DNA of 64,000 nt from assembly GCF_004027225.2 (NCBI RefSeq), contig NC_044277.2, forward strand, positions 101,611,725 to 101,675,724, read 5' to 3'. Made by a program: the position numbers and the translations under genes. This DNA is from Strigops habroptila (lineage: Eukaryota > Chordata > Aves > Psittaciformes > Psittacidae). The notes beneath the pieces were generated by a model. That model searched no databases and was not told the origin of the DNA. It saw nothing but the letters and a program-made list of their open reading frames with translations. Position 1 is the stretch's first letter; each line of letters starts with the position of its first letter. Below, one piece after another: positions 12,663 to 23,848 of this stretch.

Positions 12663-15600
12663 ACCCTTGGCTTATGATTTATGACCTCACAGTGCAGATT
12701 AGTACTAAAAAATCATTTCTTTATCTGGTGCTGGTTGATAACAAGTCTCCTGCCCTACTCTGATGCTTGCAAACAAGATGATTCCAAGAGCTTCAAAGTA
12801 ATTGCATAGAGAATGAAATCACACATTCAAAGAGCAATGCTACTCAGGTTGTTTTCACATCCATTCTGCTCCTGCAAAGAATCAGTGCTGAATGTCAGCA
12901 TTTTATTAATCTGAAAGCCAGCGCTTGCTCCAGGTTTTTCTTCAAATAAAAGATTTGGCTTGCTCCAAAGAAAATGGGAAGAGCATGAGATGAGTGAAGG
13001 TGTATTTAATGCTATGCAGAGCTGCGGCTGCCTGACAGCATGTCATAGCCCACACTGACTGAGCAGCTAATAAGGAAACAGTGCTTTTTTTCATTCCCAG
13101 CTTTGTTTTCTGACCTTTAAAGCATCCTCTCTTTGAAGTAGCATATAAAATACAAGAACCAGGATGCCACTCATTTTCTCCACCTCTAAAAGAAGAAAAC
13201 AAAACAACAAACCCTTAAATGTCAAAAATCTCTTATTTTCTGAGCTGGCACTCAACAAATCCTCATGACTACTGTTAGCTCGTGCTGCAAACTCCTGCAC
13301 ACTGCAAACGTGGGCTCTTTACCATGGCTCCTCACCTGGGTAAGACACTAAATATTTATAAACAGCTGTCAAGAGCCTTCCTTTCTAGGTCTCTCACAAT
13401 GCTAACAATACTGTGAAGCCCTGGGGACGCTGAAGTACAAATAATGCTCTGAGTGTCGCCTTTCAGGGTGGTGGCGGAATCACTAGGAGCATGAGTGTTA
13501 CTGGTCCTAAATGTCCTTGAGCAGGAGGACTCTCAGACAGTATTCTTAAAATATTGGCTTCCACATCCTGCTGTAACTCCACAAGATCCTGTTTCTTCAT
13601 CTGCCAGTTTGTTTTTTTAGGGCTGCTTGGTTTTAACCCAAAGGGTTTTCTGGCTGTGTTGGCTAAAAGCACACTAAACATGAGAGCGGATAGGATTTGA
13701 AGGATGAATGCAAAGACTTTAATTCCACTGGCCTTTCACATCATTTAAAAGAGATAAATTTGTGAACTAGGCTCTTTAGGCCTTTGAGGAAGTCACAAAA
13801 GCTGATGGAAGGTCTTGCTTGGATTTTTCTCTTCACCATTTAGTTGGTCCTCTGTAGATAAAACTACATTGAACTTGTATTTCTACACTCTAAAAATGAC
13901 TTCATTATCCTTATTAAGTCTTGTAGATTTTACATATAGAAATCCTGACTCTCCTTTCTCACAGGAGAGAAGGCTGATAGAGAGGATCAGAGAGATTAAA
14001 TCAAACTGTAGCTGAAAGAAGAAATAACTGCTCCATGCCAAAGGAAGCCCATCCTCTAAGCATAGATTGAGCATTTCAGTATCTAGGAAGCAATGCAAGG
14101 AGGAAGGAAACATTCTCTACACTAAAAGGCAAGGAAAGAGAAAGATCAGTGCAGCAGGGCAGCCTGGGGGATTTAGTCTCACATTTATTAGCAGCTCTTC
14201 CACGGCTGTCCACAGCTTTCAGGACTGTATGTAGCTCAGGGGGTTCCCCTGAGCCCTGCATCTTGTGACATAGGCAGCATCAGAGGAGGCATAACACCTC
14301 CTTGGCTTCCTGGTGCATAAATTCACACCTGCCTCTTTCCTTTAGTCTCCGTTGACAAATCTTAGAGAGGAGGGGTGGGGACAAGAGTCAGGAGGAGAGG
14401 AGAGCCAACATATCAGGTTTGGTCCCTCTGGTAGGTCGCTGACAACAGGATTTACACAGCAATATGTGCACATCCATGCCTGAGCCAGACTTCCTAGGTA
14501 GCATGCAGAAAACAAGTCAGGGAGGCCCAGGTGTGATTCTCCTCACCCTAAGGCAGATGTCTAAATTAGAGCAGATGAACCATGCCCTTGAAATTCCTTC
14601 ACTAAATATAAGCTCCACTCACTACCAGGGAGCCTAGCTCTGCTGCAGGTATTTGAAAGCAAAGGCTTCACCTTCTCAGTAATCCCTAGAGCTGGGTTTG
14701 CACATACTGCCCTCTAGGCAGGGAAACTGAGGCACCAGCACAGGCCAGACTCATGCCTAGACTTCACTTTTATCATGTGGGCTTGGAAGATATCGAACAG
14801 TCCTAGTTCCCTCTCAGTAGAATGGGGGGAATGAAAGACATTAGAAGGTAAGTAGCACTCACTACTCAAGTAGCTACAAATTTATTGCGAGTGATTACAG
14901 GAAGGGAGGACCTATGGCACTTGTCTGTGGAGAAAGGTTGAGGTCAGGAGAGTAAGAGCATTGAGTAGCAGCTGTTGTGTTAGAAAGGGACTAGGAAGGG
15001 TCATCTGTTAAGCAGCAGAGCTGTGATGCTTTACATCAGCTTCTGAGATGTTTCTCTGCTCTGCTGCTGATGTGCTGTTCAACCTTGGGCATGACATTTG
15101 GACCTCACCAGGTTTTTTAAGTTATCTTCTGATGGGGTTGTCATTTTGGGCAAGAAAGTTGCAACCAGGGTGAAGAGAGTGGGACTCCGGGCATGAAAGG
15201 GTGACTACTGTGGGGCTAGGTCCCAAGGTCCTTGTAGCATCCCAGTTCCCTGCTCACCACGTAGAAGACCTGGAGATGTTTGATCTATCCTAAAATACTG
15301 ACAGCACTTGGAGCAGAGCAGGCCAAGGAGGTGTTTCCAATCTGGGGGCATTACAGCCGTAAACCTTCCTTCTCGCTCCTGATAGAAGCCCTGCAGTCAC
15401 CAGCCCTGAATGCAGCTCTCCCCAGGAAAACAAAACCAAACAACCACCAAGTCTTCAAGTACAAGAAGCCCATTCTTGTAGGGCAGAAAAGCAAACATGT
15501 TGTCATCTGGCCAGGCTTGAAATCAGTGCCAGGCCCATTTGCGTGTAAACCAGTTTTTAATTTCAAGCTCTTATCAGATGAGTGTGGTGGATATGGAAAC

Positions 15601-18600
15601 AGCCACAGACGCCGCAATTATGTTCATGGCAGGAGGACAGGAAACCATGGGCTTGGGCCGCACAATGAAGCTGTAGGAGATACAGGCTGAAGAAAAGAAA
15701 AGCTTGCTTTGCTAATCAGATGCTCGAAAGCAATTAAAGAAAATCAGGAGGTTGGAAGAGCATAGAAAATTAGTTGTCATTTAAACACTTTATTCTCCTT
15801 TATCACTTTGCCTTACTGTGAAAGTTATTTCTTAAACTAATAAAAACAATCCACAGTGTAGCAAGGCAGCTAGGGGTTCTCTCAGGCTCAGCTGGCACCT
15901 ATCGTGTTTGCAAATCTCAGGAACAATCACAGACTCACCTGAACAAATAACTGGGCTTCCTGTTCCCTTATCTCTCCATGTCACATTGTCCAGCTTTCCA
16001 GCATTGTGTGTACCCAGCACAACAAGCCACATCATGCCCTCAAGCATCCTGATATGATTAACTGTGGCATCTTTAATAAAACCTGCAGCAATATTTCCTT
16101 CTAAAGCATAGAGAAAATTTCATTTACCCCTCCTCCTTTATTTTGCCAAATTCCAATTTTATTTCATTGTATAATTAATCAGGCACTGGGGCATATGACA
16201 GCTCGGCTTAAATTTAGTTCTCACTTCTCCTATGCAGCCTTGTCAGATACAGTTGGCTGGTTAAACACTAAGTTAGATTTGTCTGAAAAAGCAACACAGA
16301 GATTGCCAATCTGGATCAAACTTTCACTCCATCTAGTCTAACATCTTGTCTCCAATGGCAACCAGCATCAGGAGAGCAAGAGGTGTACCAGGCACTGGAG
16401 GAGAACGTTACACCAAAGGGAAAGATGTTCCCAAGCCTGGTGGTCCTCTGCCATGAGAGGGTGGTTGCACCCAGCACATGAAGGACACAAACAGACACAC
16501 ATCCCCCCTGCAGCCTGGATAGCTGCTGAGCTTTGTGTCCACTCTGAGTGCCTGTGGGATAGTCCAATCTACTTGGACTTTGACTAAACAGGTGGAAAAA
16601 AATGGTATGTGTGAAGCCTGGAGGCTGCTCAAGGTCTTAGAGCTTGTGAAAACATCAGTGAGTAACATGGGACAGATTATGTTCTGCAACATGCAGTACT
16701 CCAGGCACTAAAAAATAAAATGTGATATCATTTCAGTCCTGTACTGATCTCTACACCAGGGAAGAGCAGCATAGAGCTTGCTGCTGTACAGGACTGTGAG
16801 CTTTATTTATTTTTTACCATTCCCATGTAGGGTTTCTTTCCTAGTTCTGCACTGTCTACAAGTTTCACCCATTTCACCTTTCCACTAAACACCAAACATA
16901 TGCAAACTGGTTCTCAGCACTCTCACACTAATCTGCTTCTACTCTGTGGTTCCCTGCCCTGATCTGTGCAGATCTGTTCCTCCAGGCTATTCCCATAGCT
17001 GGATAAGCTGGACATATGTCTTGCCTCTTGGTGACCTGATATGAGGAATCATCTCCCAGAGCAGGACAGGGCTTGAACATGCCATGCCAGCACCTGTATG
17101 TTTCTTGGTCCAATTGCCCATGTCAGAACATCAGGTCATGATGCGGTGTCTAGAGGATTTGGCAGGTGAAGGGACTGGGGAATTGGGGTGTTTGATAGGA
17201 AGTGGGATGAAGAAAGGAGCTTAGGGGTAAATTCTGGTCTGGGGAGACACTGGGAAAAAGTTCTCATCTAAATAATAGCAATCAAAGGCAAACGTATCTA
17301 TATTTGAGAAACAGTGAGAAACTGAGAAACAGAGAGGAGGTATGCAAAACATTCGCATACATTTACAGCAGCTACGCAAGGCAAGGAGGCCTTATTAGAT
17401 CAAAAGTGAAGGATTACCTTTTAAAAAATACAATAAAACAAATTAAATTGTCAAAAGTGTGAGATTTTCAAAGCAGGAGCAGGCGGGAAAGAGCTTTCAC
17501 TGTCATCTAGTGGTACGTTGCAGAGTTACTGCAGCTGATGGCACAACTTCACTTCCAAAGTGGGCTTCCCCGTGATAGCAGAGACTGTTGAGATTGGTGG
17601 GTCGCCACTTCCAAACTGGGCTTAGAAGGGGCATTTTTGTACATAGCCTAACCCTGCCCTGACAACTCGGTCTATGAAGCCCTTTTGGGGATGAGCATAA
17701 GGTACTCCGAGTCTATTTTTGACTGCATGAGCAAAACCTTGGGGTCATACCAAGGCATATTTGATCTCTTATTTTTTTGGACTTTGGGGCTTTGTATGAG
17801 TCTGAGGGGACAGCAGGCAGATATGGTCTGTTTGAAGAAGAGGGTGAGCTACGGGGGCATTCACCTGAGAAAATGCAGATGTCAGTGGAGAGAAACAGGA
17901 GCTCTGAGGACACAAGTCATCTGCCCTACTAGAGGCATCCACTTTAGAATAAGGTAAATTGTGACCCAATGGATGGATGAACACTGACACAGCTGAAATG
18001 GCATGATCCTGGCACCTTACTCCAGATCCCTCTGGCACCAAAGGAGTCACACAAATGGTTCCCACCAGCTTCTCCATGTGAGCCCCTCATCCATGACTGT
18101 CTCAACTCCACTCCCTCCATGGTGTCACACACCAAGATGGAGCCAGCTGATGGAGCTGCTGATTGGCACCATCCACAGTGTTAGTAGGCAGGATTTGTGG
18201 GAAGGTATTATGGAAATAGGAAGGATGAAAAAGCAGAAACATGTTGCCTAAAGGCATCCTGCACATAAGGAATCTCCCCTCAGCACACGTGGCTTAACAC
18301 CGTGGTCTCTACTGTCTGTCTGGGACGTGCTGTGGCATCTTCATGCGTCAAAGCAGAAAACCTTCAGTGTGGCAAACTGAATAAGGCTTGCATATCTTCT
18401 GCTGTGCATGTACTGCTGTAAAGATGGTTAGATTTGTGTGGCTTTTTCCTTCACTGGACTGGGATACAAGCTGGAATGTAGGTGCACCTTTGTGCTGGTG
18501 CTGCTGCCTTATACTGATGGCTTGTATTAGGGTAGAAAATACATCAGCAGACTTTATCCAAGATAAATACAGTGAGCACACTAGATCTGAACTCCAGCAA

Positions 18601-19379
18601 CCCTGTAACCTTGAACTTCCTTGTGTGATCTGAGCCAGGCACCTCACCATCTCCTGCCTCAGTTTCCCTGAATCAAAGAAGAGAAGAACAGCATGTTTGC
18701 AGCTTTGTGTCATATTTAGGACAGGACAGGAGCTGCTAGCTTACGCAGGAATGAGTGTTATCATCCAGCCTCAGAGACATGGAACAGCCCCAATCCCTGC
18801 CCCAGGGAAGAGGCATGCAGAAGCAGCTTTTCACAATGCACATGCTCCTAAAACCCTCCCAGAGAAGCATCCTGGACCAGAGCTTCGTGCTAAGTGTCTA
18901 AGCCTCATTGTACAGGGCAGATCCAGGAAGTTCTTGGTGCTCTCTATGAGGTCCTGCTGGGACACAGCTTCTCCCAGGTGGTGCTCAGCCATTGTAAAAT
19001 TAAGTCCATATGTCTCAGTGTCCATCCTTCTCAAATCTGCACTCCTCTTTTGTGCTTTCATTGAGCAGTAAAAATGATCCTTTCCTGGTAACTAGGCACC
19101 AGCCTCAGTTGCTGCCTCCCCTAAGGGGGGTTGCAAGCTGCTGCAGACACAGAAATATTCCCTGAAATGCATCTTTCCTCTCATGACGCTTCCTGGAGCA
19201 AGTCCCAGACAATCAGCCTGGGAGGGAAGAAGGATGCTTGCAGCACTGTGGGATATTTTACTTCCCACAACAATAAAAAGAAAACTATCTCAGTTGGCAC
19301 AGAGAGAAATGGCCTGATCCTGACCTACCGTCTGCCAGGGCAGAGAGGGCAGGGTGGGGGACCAGGGCTGCTAGGGAGA
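12663..19379. other. Intergenic DNA upstream of the zinc-finger gene
   Basis: I find no supported exon. The 136-codon forward frame at 15280-15690 has no recognisable domain and no splice context I trust. MIR-like core strings (cctcagtttccct and its complement) occur near 18655 and 14725. A duplicated 'cacttccaaa(g/c)tgggctt' lies at about 17550 and 17608. A 10-base inverted repeat (AGCAGCAGAG) pairs 15011-15020 with 15059-15068. Confidence 0.4.
16305..16420 (+). repeat. Possible ancient amniote interspersed repeat
   Basis: The string 'tccatctagtctaacatct' followed by 'gtctccaatggcaacc' recalls a widespread sauropsid repeat of the type 'ggtccatctagcccagtatcctgtct'. Similarity is judged by eye only and the family is not named with confidence. 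Confidence 0.3.
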
Positions 19380-19404
19380 ACTACAATTCCCAGCAGGCAG
19401 TGCG
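19380..19404 (+). promoter_or_regulatory. ZNF143/THAP11-type promoter element (SBS)
   Basis: The sequence ACTACAATTCCCAGCAGG continues into CAGTGCG. This is a close match to the long SBS motif bound by ZNF143 (Staf) with THAP11, which sits within about 100 bases of transcription starts in many vertebrate promoters. It is followed by a locally CpG-richer stretch (to about 19760) and, 210 bases on, by a leader exon with good splice signals. I infer that transcription of the zinc-finger gene starts close downstream. Confidence 0.75.
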
Positions 19405-19614
19405 AGCCGGGGACCCTTCCAGTTTCCCACCAATATAGCGGTGCAGACGAAAGGCGCATCAGGGAGAAATTTCCCTTCTTTCCCTTCCTGTGCTCGCATT
19501 AACACCTTGGCAGTGGTGTGAAAATCCTTCCCACTGTCATGAGCTGAGAGCATCTCCCCTGCTCCTTCAACCTTTGCTCTTTGTCTTTATTTCGCTTCAC
19601 CCTTCCTCCGGTAG

Positions 19615-19759
19615 CTCTCACTGCACTGGCCACAGACTTCCTTTAGATCAGCCCAGCTGCGGCCGCAACACAACTTGCAGCCAAGTCGCAAACACTGTTG
19701 TGCCACTGAGACTGCCGCGGAGGAGAGCAATGCTAGCCAGAGGCTGATGGCCCGCTCAG
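19615..19759 (+). other. Probable leader exon of the zinc-finger gene
   Basis: A long pyrimidine tract ends in GGTAG at 19614 and makes a good acceptor. The donor is CTCAG/GTAAGA at 19759/19760. The first 45 bases (cacagacttccttta region) align with two diverged copies at about 29129 and 31171, each also preceded by a pyrimidine tract and TAG. Two ATGs occur. The one at 19730 opens a six-codon frame ended by TGA. The one at 19747 (Met-Ala-Arg-Ser) leaves phase 1 at the donor and does not join in frame to the acceptor candidates near the finger exon. I therefore favour a 5' untranslated exon. An additional exon between 19760 and 21940 is possible. Confidence 0.5.
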
Positions 19760-21069
19760 GTAAGATGCTTTCGGGCAACTGCCCTTCATTTGTCCGCGTA
19801 GCCCAAAGAAAAGATGAAGCAACTCCCTGGGATCTGGTTCTGCCCTTGGTTCAATCCCTGAGCCCAGGGTGATTGCAGAGCTGGAAGTAAAGGCAGGGTT
19901 TGGATCCGTAGGATCTGGATACTTTAAAAATAAATAAAAATAAAAGGAAGAAAGTAAGCAGGAATTTCTCCTTTCACCTTGATCTGAATTCAGAGTTTTG
20001 TTGCTTATTGCCAAAATCCAGTGGCAATTGACATGATGCTGCTGGTGAGATGTTTTCTCTAAGGGACCGACGTGAGCATCCATGGTAAGAAGAGAGGCCA
20101 TGGACAGGGCTGCCAGCCAACTGCCCCTCCACCTGCAGCTAAATCTGCTTCCCACTAAGGGGGTTATGACCTCTCTCAATTAAAAATACACTACTGAACT
20201 TTATTGAGTCCTCTTTCCAGCCTGGCTGCTGCTGAGGCTTTGGCTGCTGAATTAAAACCTGCTATAGATGTCACATAGCTGCTCTCCCACCCAGGGAGGA
20301 GTCCTGGCCCCCCCTCGCAGTCCCCCCTTGCACTAGCAAACATTAAACCCTGTTGCTGCTCCAAGTGGGTGTGTTTTGTCCTTCCTGGCTCAGTATAACT
20401 TTGCAGGTAGTTGGTTTGGGGTTTTTTTTTAATTGTTGTTTTTGTTTTCCTGTGTTACCTCTGTCCTAGCAGGGAGAATTTAGCTTGGAGAGGATCATTG
20501 TTGTGCCTCAGTAGCTCTTACCCACATCAGTGGGGATCCAGATGGCTTAACTGAAGGGGAAACACAAACGTCATGACTAAACGTGACATAAATTTCCCCA
20601 TTATAACTGTCTCCTGAAATAGCTGCTCACTTCATTTACCGCTCTGACCTTTCTCCTCTGAGGCACATGTAACAAACTCTGCAAACTGTGCTTGGATGTT
20701 TATACTCCCCATCTCCCATTGCTTGTCCCCTGATCCACAGCATCCCCCTCCCCAGTTCCCTTACGCATCATTGGCAGGCTCCTCAGGGACTCATCTTCTC
20801 AGCCACAGCCTTCTCAGCCACGCAGACCTCCAGGGACAAGTTTCACTGACAGCTTGTGTCCTTGCTGGCAGCCAGCCCCACAACTGGTGATTTTGGCCGC
20901 CTCACCTTCACCTATCAGTGCCATCAGTAAAAGCCTGCCCAGCCATGTATACACTTGTTGACAGTCATCTCTAGCACCACTGTCTTCCTTCCCTCAGTCT
21001 TTCTGGCTCTTTCCCTGCTGCAATTCACAGTCTTGATAGAAGCTATTGCTCACATCTCTGTTGGCACTG

Positions 21070-21100
21070 ATTTATTCCCCAATGTAAATGGGGAATAAAT
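21070..21100. repeat. Perfect 12-bp inverted repeat
   Basis: ATTTATTCCCCA (21070-21081) pairs exactly with TGGGGAATAAAT (21089-21100) around a seven-base loop. It lies in the presumed intron before the finger exon. No function is assigned. Confidence 0.8.
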
Positions 21101-21985
21101 GTAAATATATAGAACCCAGACCTTGCTGTCAACTGAACCTTATTAAGGAGGACAAAGTCACTTTATCTTTCCATGTTTCACTTCTCCAGCTGTCCTCTGA
21201 GGACACCACTGACCTGTCTTCCACTGTGCATGGAGGTTTGCCAGGATAAAGCAGAACACTTCAGTTTTGCAAGTGGTGCCAAGTTTGGTTTTCTTTTAGG
21301 TTTGGGGGATTTTGGTTGGTGAACAGTCACTCATCAAAAATGTGCATTAATTAATTATTTACTTATAAATCTTCTTGGACAAAGGACAGAGAACTATTCT
21401 GAGAGTAAATCACTAGTGTAGCAATAGTGGAGTCAAAACCTCATTGCGGCAGCAAATATATCACAGATCCCCCCCATTGCCAGGGGAAATGAGCCTGTTC
21501 CTAGTCCAGACAAGCCTGTGGCTTCAAAAGTCTCAGGTTCAGCCTCCCATGGAGCAGTCAAGGTGCCACCTGTTGTGTTTACATAGCAAATACAGAAGGT
21601 AGAGAAGAAATAATGACCTAACAATTTTCCCTTTATTTTTTCAGTCTGGTAATCCAAGTCTCCAGAAATGACAGGGAAGCCTCTCCAGGAGATCAGAGAA
21701 GCCAGGAGATGGGGTTACAAACATTGCTTCTGCAAGCTGAGGTGGAAGGAGGCTGAGAAATGAGGAAGACCATATGTTCCTTGTTGGCCCAGAGCTGGCA
21801 TTCAGCAGCAGCACGCTTTCCCCTACAGGGAATAAATTGCATCCATTAAAGTACACTTTGATGTGTGTGTCCTGATGGTTTTTGTATCCTCCCAGACAGT
21901 CCATCCCCACAACGCTGTGGCTTTTTGTACTTGACATCTGCTTGGCAGCTCCACCACGCACCACTGGGTGCAGGGCACTGCTTCC

Positions 21986-23848
21986 ATGAAGGACTTGGTT
22001 AAGCGTGTGGTGCTAAAGACCCATGTGTGTCAGGAGTGCAGCAAATCCTTCAGCAAGAAGGGGAACTTGAAGAGACACCAGTGGATCCACACGGCAGCGG
22101 AGCTCTTCATTTGTGTGGACTGTGGGAGGCGCTTCACCACCCGGGGCCACCTCACGACCCACCAGAGCATCCACACAGGAGAGAAGCCCTTCTGCTGTGG
22201 AGAGTGCGGGCGATGCTTCCGTCTGGAGATATGCCTGGCCGCCCACCAGAAGACACACACCAAAGGTGGTCCCTACCTCTGCACCCACTGCGGCAAGAGC
22301 CTGAGCACAAAGATCTACTTCAATATCCACATGCGGACTCACACGGAGAAGAGGCCGTTTGCCTGCACTGAGTGTGGGAAGAGCTTTGTGAAGAAGGGCA
22401 CTCTCACTGCCCACAGGGAGATCCACAAGAGGGAGAAGCCCTTCAAATGTCCCGACTGCAGTAGGTGCTTTGGGCAAAGTGCCACACTGCTGGCCCACCA
22501 GAAGATACACCTCCGTGGGGGGCCTTTCATTTGTACTGAGTGTGGGAAGAGCTTGAGCACCAAGAGGTATTTCAGTGTGCACCAGAGGAACCATGCTAAG
22601 CAAAAGCAAAAGCTGCTTGAAGGATGTATCAACAGCGTGTCTCTCCAGGTCATGCGGATTAAAGAGGAGCCTGATTTTGCCTTCAGGTCAGAGGAGAATA
22701 TGCCAGAGAATATGCCCCATGAAGGAAACGTAGGCCAGGGGTGTAGCATACCTAGAATCCCATTTAATCCAAAAACTCCTCCTTGGAAAATCCAGATGAA
22801 GGAGGATCCAGAACCACCCACTGATGACACAGCAAACATTACTGCAATAGCCCGCCAGAAACTTTACATCAAGGAAGAGCCACCAGAAAATCTGGATTAT
22901 GGAAAGCTCTTTGATCCAAAAATCCCAGTGATGGCTTTACAGGGGAGACAGCTTAAAAAGGAAGAAGATGCTGATGGGCAGCATGAACAGGAAGTCCCCG
23001 CAGCCAGTAACCTGGTGCTCCATGTGAAGGAAGAACCACAGGAAAGCATTGAGTTTCGGATGCACTACGGGCAGAAGCCAAACCTCAATGCTATCCAGCG
23101 GATTCAAATTAAAGAGGAACCTAGTGTGGAGGCCAACCACCAGGAGAGCCAGAGCCCAAAGAGGAAGCAGAAGAAAGGCTATTTGTCCACCAAAGAGGGG
23201 ACGCTGGAGAACCGGGAGAAATCCATGTCTAAAGGGCCCTCAGCAAAAGGAGTCCACAGTGGTGAACGAGTATTCCCTTGTCCTGAGTGTGGGAAAAGTT
23301 TCAACCAGAAATCAAACCTGACCAGACACAGGAAGATCCACACGAGTGAGGGGCAGTACAAGTGCAGTGAGTGCAGGGAGAGCTTCCGCATGAAACGCAA
23401 GCTGATCCGCCACCAGCGAGTCCACATGAGCGAGCCCTTCAAATGTACCGAGTGTGGGAAGAGCTTCACCCAGCGGTCAAATCTGGTCCGTCATCAGAGG
23501 ATTCACACCAAGGAGGAGCCCTACCAGTGCCCTGAGTGTGAGAAGACCTTCAACCAGAAGGCCAACCTCTTCCGTCACCAAACTATCCATGTCCGCATGG
23601 GGCCTTGCAAGTGCACCAAGTGTGGGAAATGCTTCCCCCATAAGCGCCACCTGATTAAACACCAGCTGCTCCACTCCCGAGGTGGGGCCTACAAGTGTGG
23701 GGTCTGTGGGAAGCGCTATCGGCTGAAGAAGTACCTGAGGAGGCACCAGAAGATCCATGCAAGGGAAGGAACCGCTCAAAACAGGCGGAGGCCACAAGGA
23801 CCGGCAGTGGACCCCACCATGCTGAACAGAGAGCATTGTCCCCCATGA
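21986..23848 (+). CDS. C2H2 zinc-finger protein, 13 fingers, SUMO-motif linker
   Basis: The 620-residue product is a probable nuclear DNA-binding regulator. Fingers 1-7 occupy about residues 13-203 and fingers 8-13 about 430-591; all have intact C-x2-C and H-x3-H ligands. Between them a linker (204-429) holds six psi-K-x-E/D motifs at K226, K272, K296, K324, K348 and K376, mostly written IKEEP or VKEEP, then a basic stretch PKRKQKK that may aid nuclear import. No KRAB, SCAN or BTB domain is visible in this exon. The start is ATG 21986: the frame is open back only to 21935 (TGA at 21932), and the frame before this Met contains no earlier ATG. A splice acceptor at 21948 or 21972 could add residues from an upstream exon. 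The next decayed relative lies 10 kb downstream. The orthologue cannot be named from sequence alone. Confidence 0.9.
   Translation: MKDLVKRVVLKTHVCQECSKSFSKKGNLKRHQWIHTAAELFICVDCGRRFTTRGHLTTHQSIHTGEKPFCCGECGRCFRLEICLAAHQKTHTKGGPYLCTHCGKSLSTKIYFNIHMRTHTEKRPFACTECGKSFVKKGTLTAHREIHKREKPFKCPDCSRCFGQSATLLAHQKIHLRGGPFICTECGKSLSTKRYFSVHQRNHAKQKQKLLEGCINSVSLQVMRIKEEPDFAFRSEENMPENMPHEGNVGQGCSIPRIPFNPKTPPWKIQMKEDPEPPTDDTANITAIARQKLYIKEEPPENLDYGKLFDPKIPVMALQGRQLKKEEDADGQHEQEVPAASNLVLHVKEEPQESIEFRMHYGQKPNLNAIQRIQIKEEPSVEANHQESQSPKRKQKKGYLSTKEGTLENREKSMSKGPSAKGVHSGERVFPCPECGKSFNQKSNLTRHRKIHTSEGQYKCSECRESFRMKRKLIRHQRVHMSEPFKCTECGKSFTQRSNLVRHQRIHTKEEPYQCPECEKTFNQKANLFRHQTIHVRMGPCKCTKCGKCFPHKRHLIKHQLLHSRGGAYKCGVCGKRYRLKKYLRRHQKIHAREGTAQNRRRPQGPAVDPTMLNREHCPP

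Noticed and set aside
15280-15690. 136-codon forward open frame
   Set aside because: No recognisable domain, no homologous copy in the window and no promoter or splice context; length is unremarkable for a 64 kb window.
19747-19759. ATG in the leader exon as start of the zinc-finger protein
   Set aside because: It leaves phase 1 at the donor and runs into stops when joined to the acceptor candidates at 21643, 21949 or 21973; an unseen intermediate exon would be needed.
22013-22609. 198-codon reverse frame over the finger exon
   Set aside because: It is the antisense shadow of regularly repeated zinc-finger codons; its Leu/Pro-rich repetitive content mirrors the 28-codon finger period.
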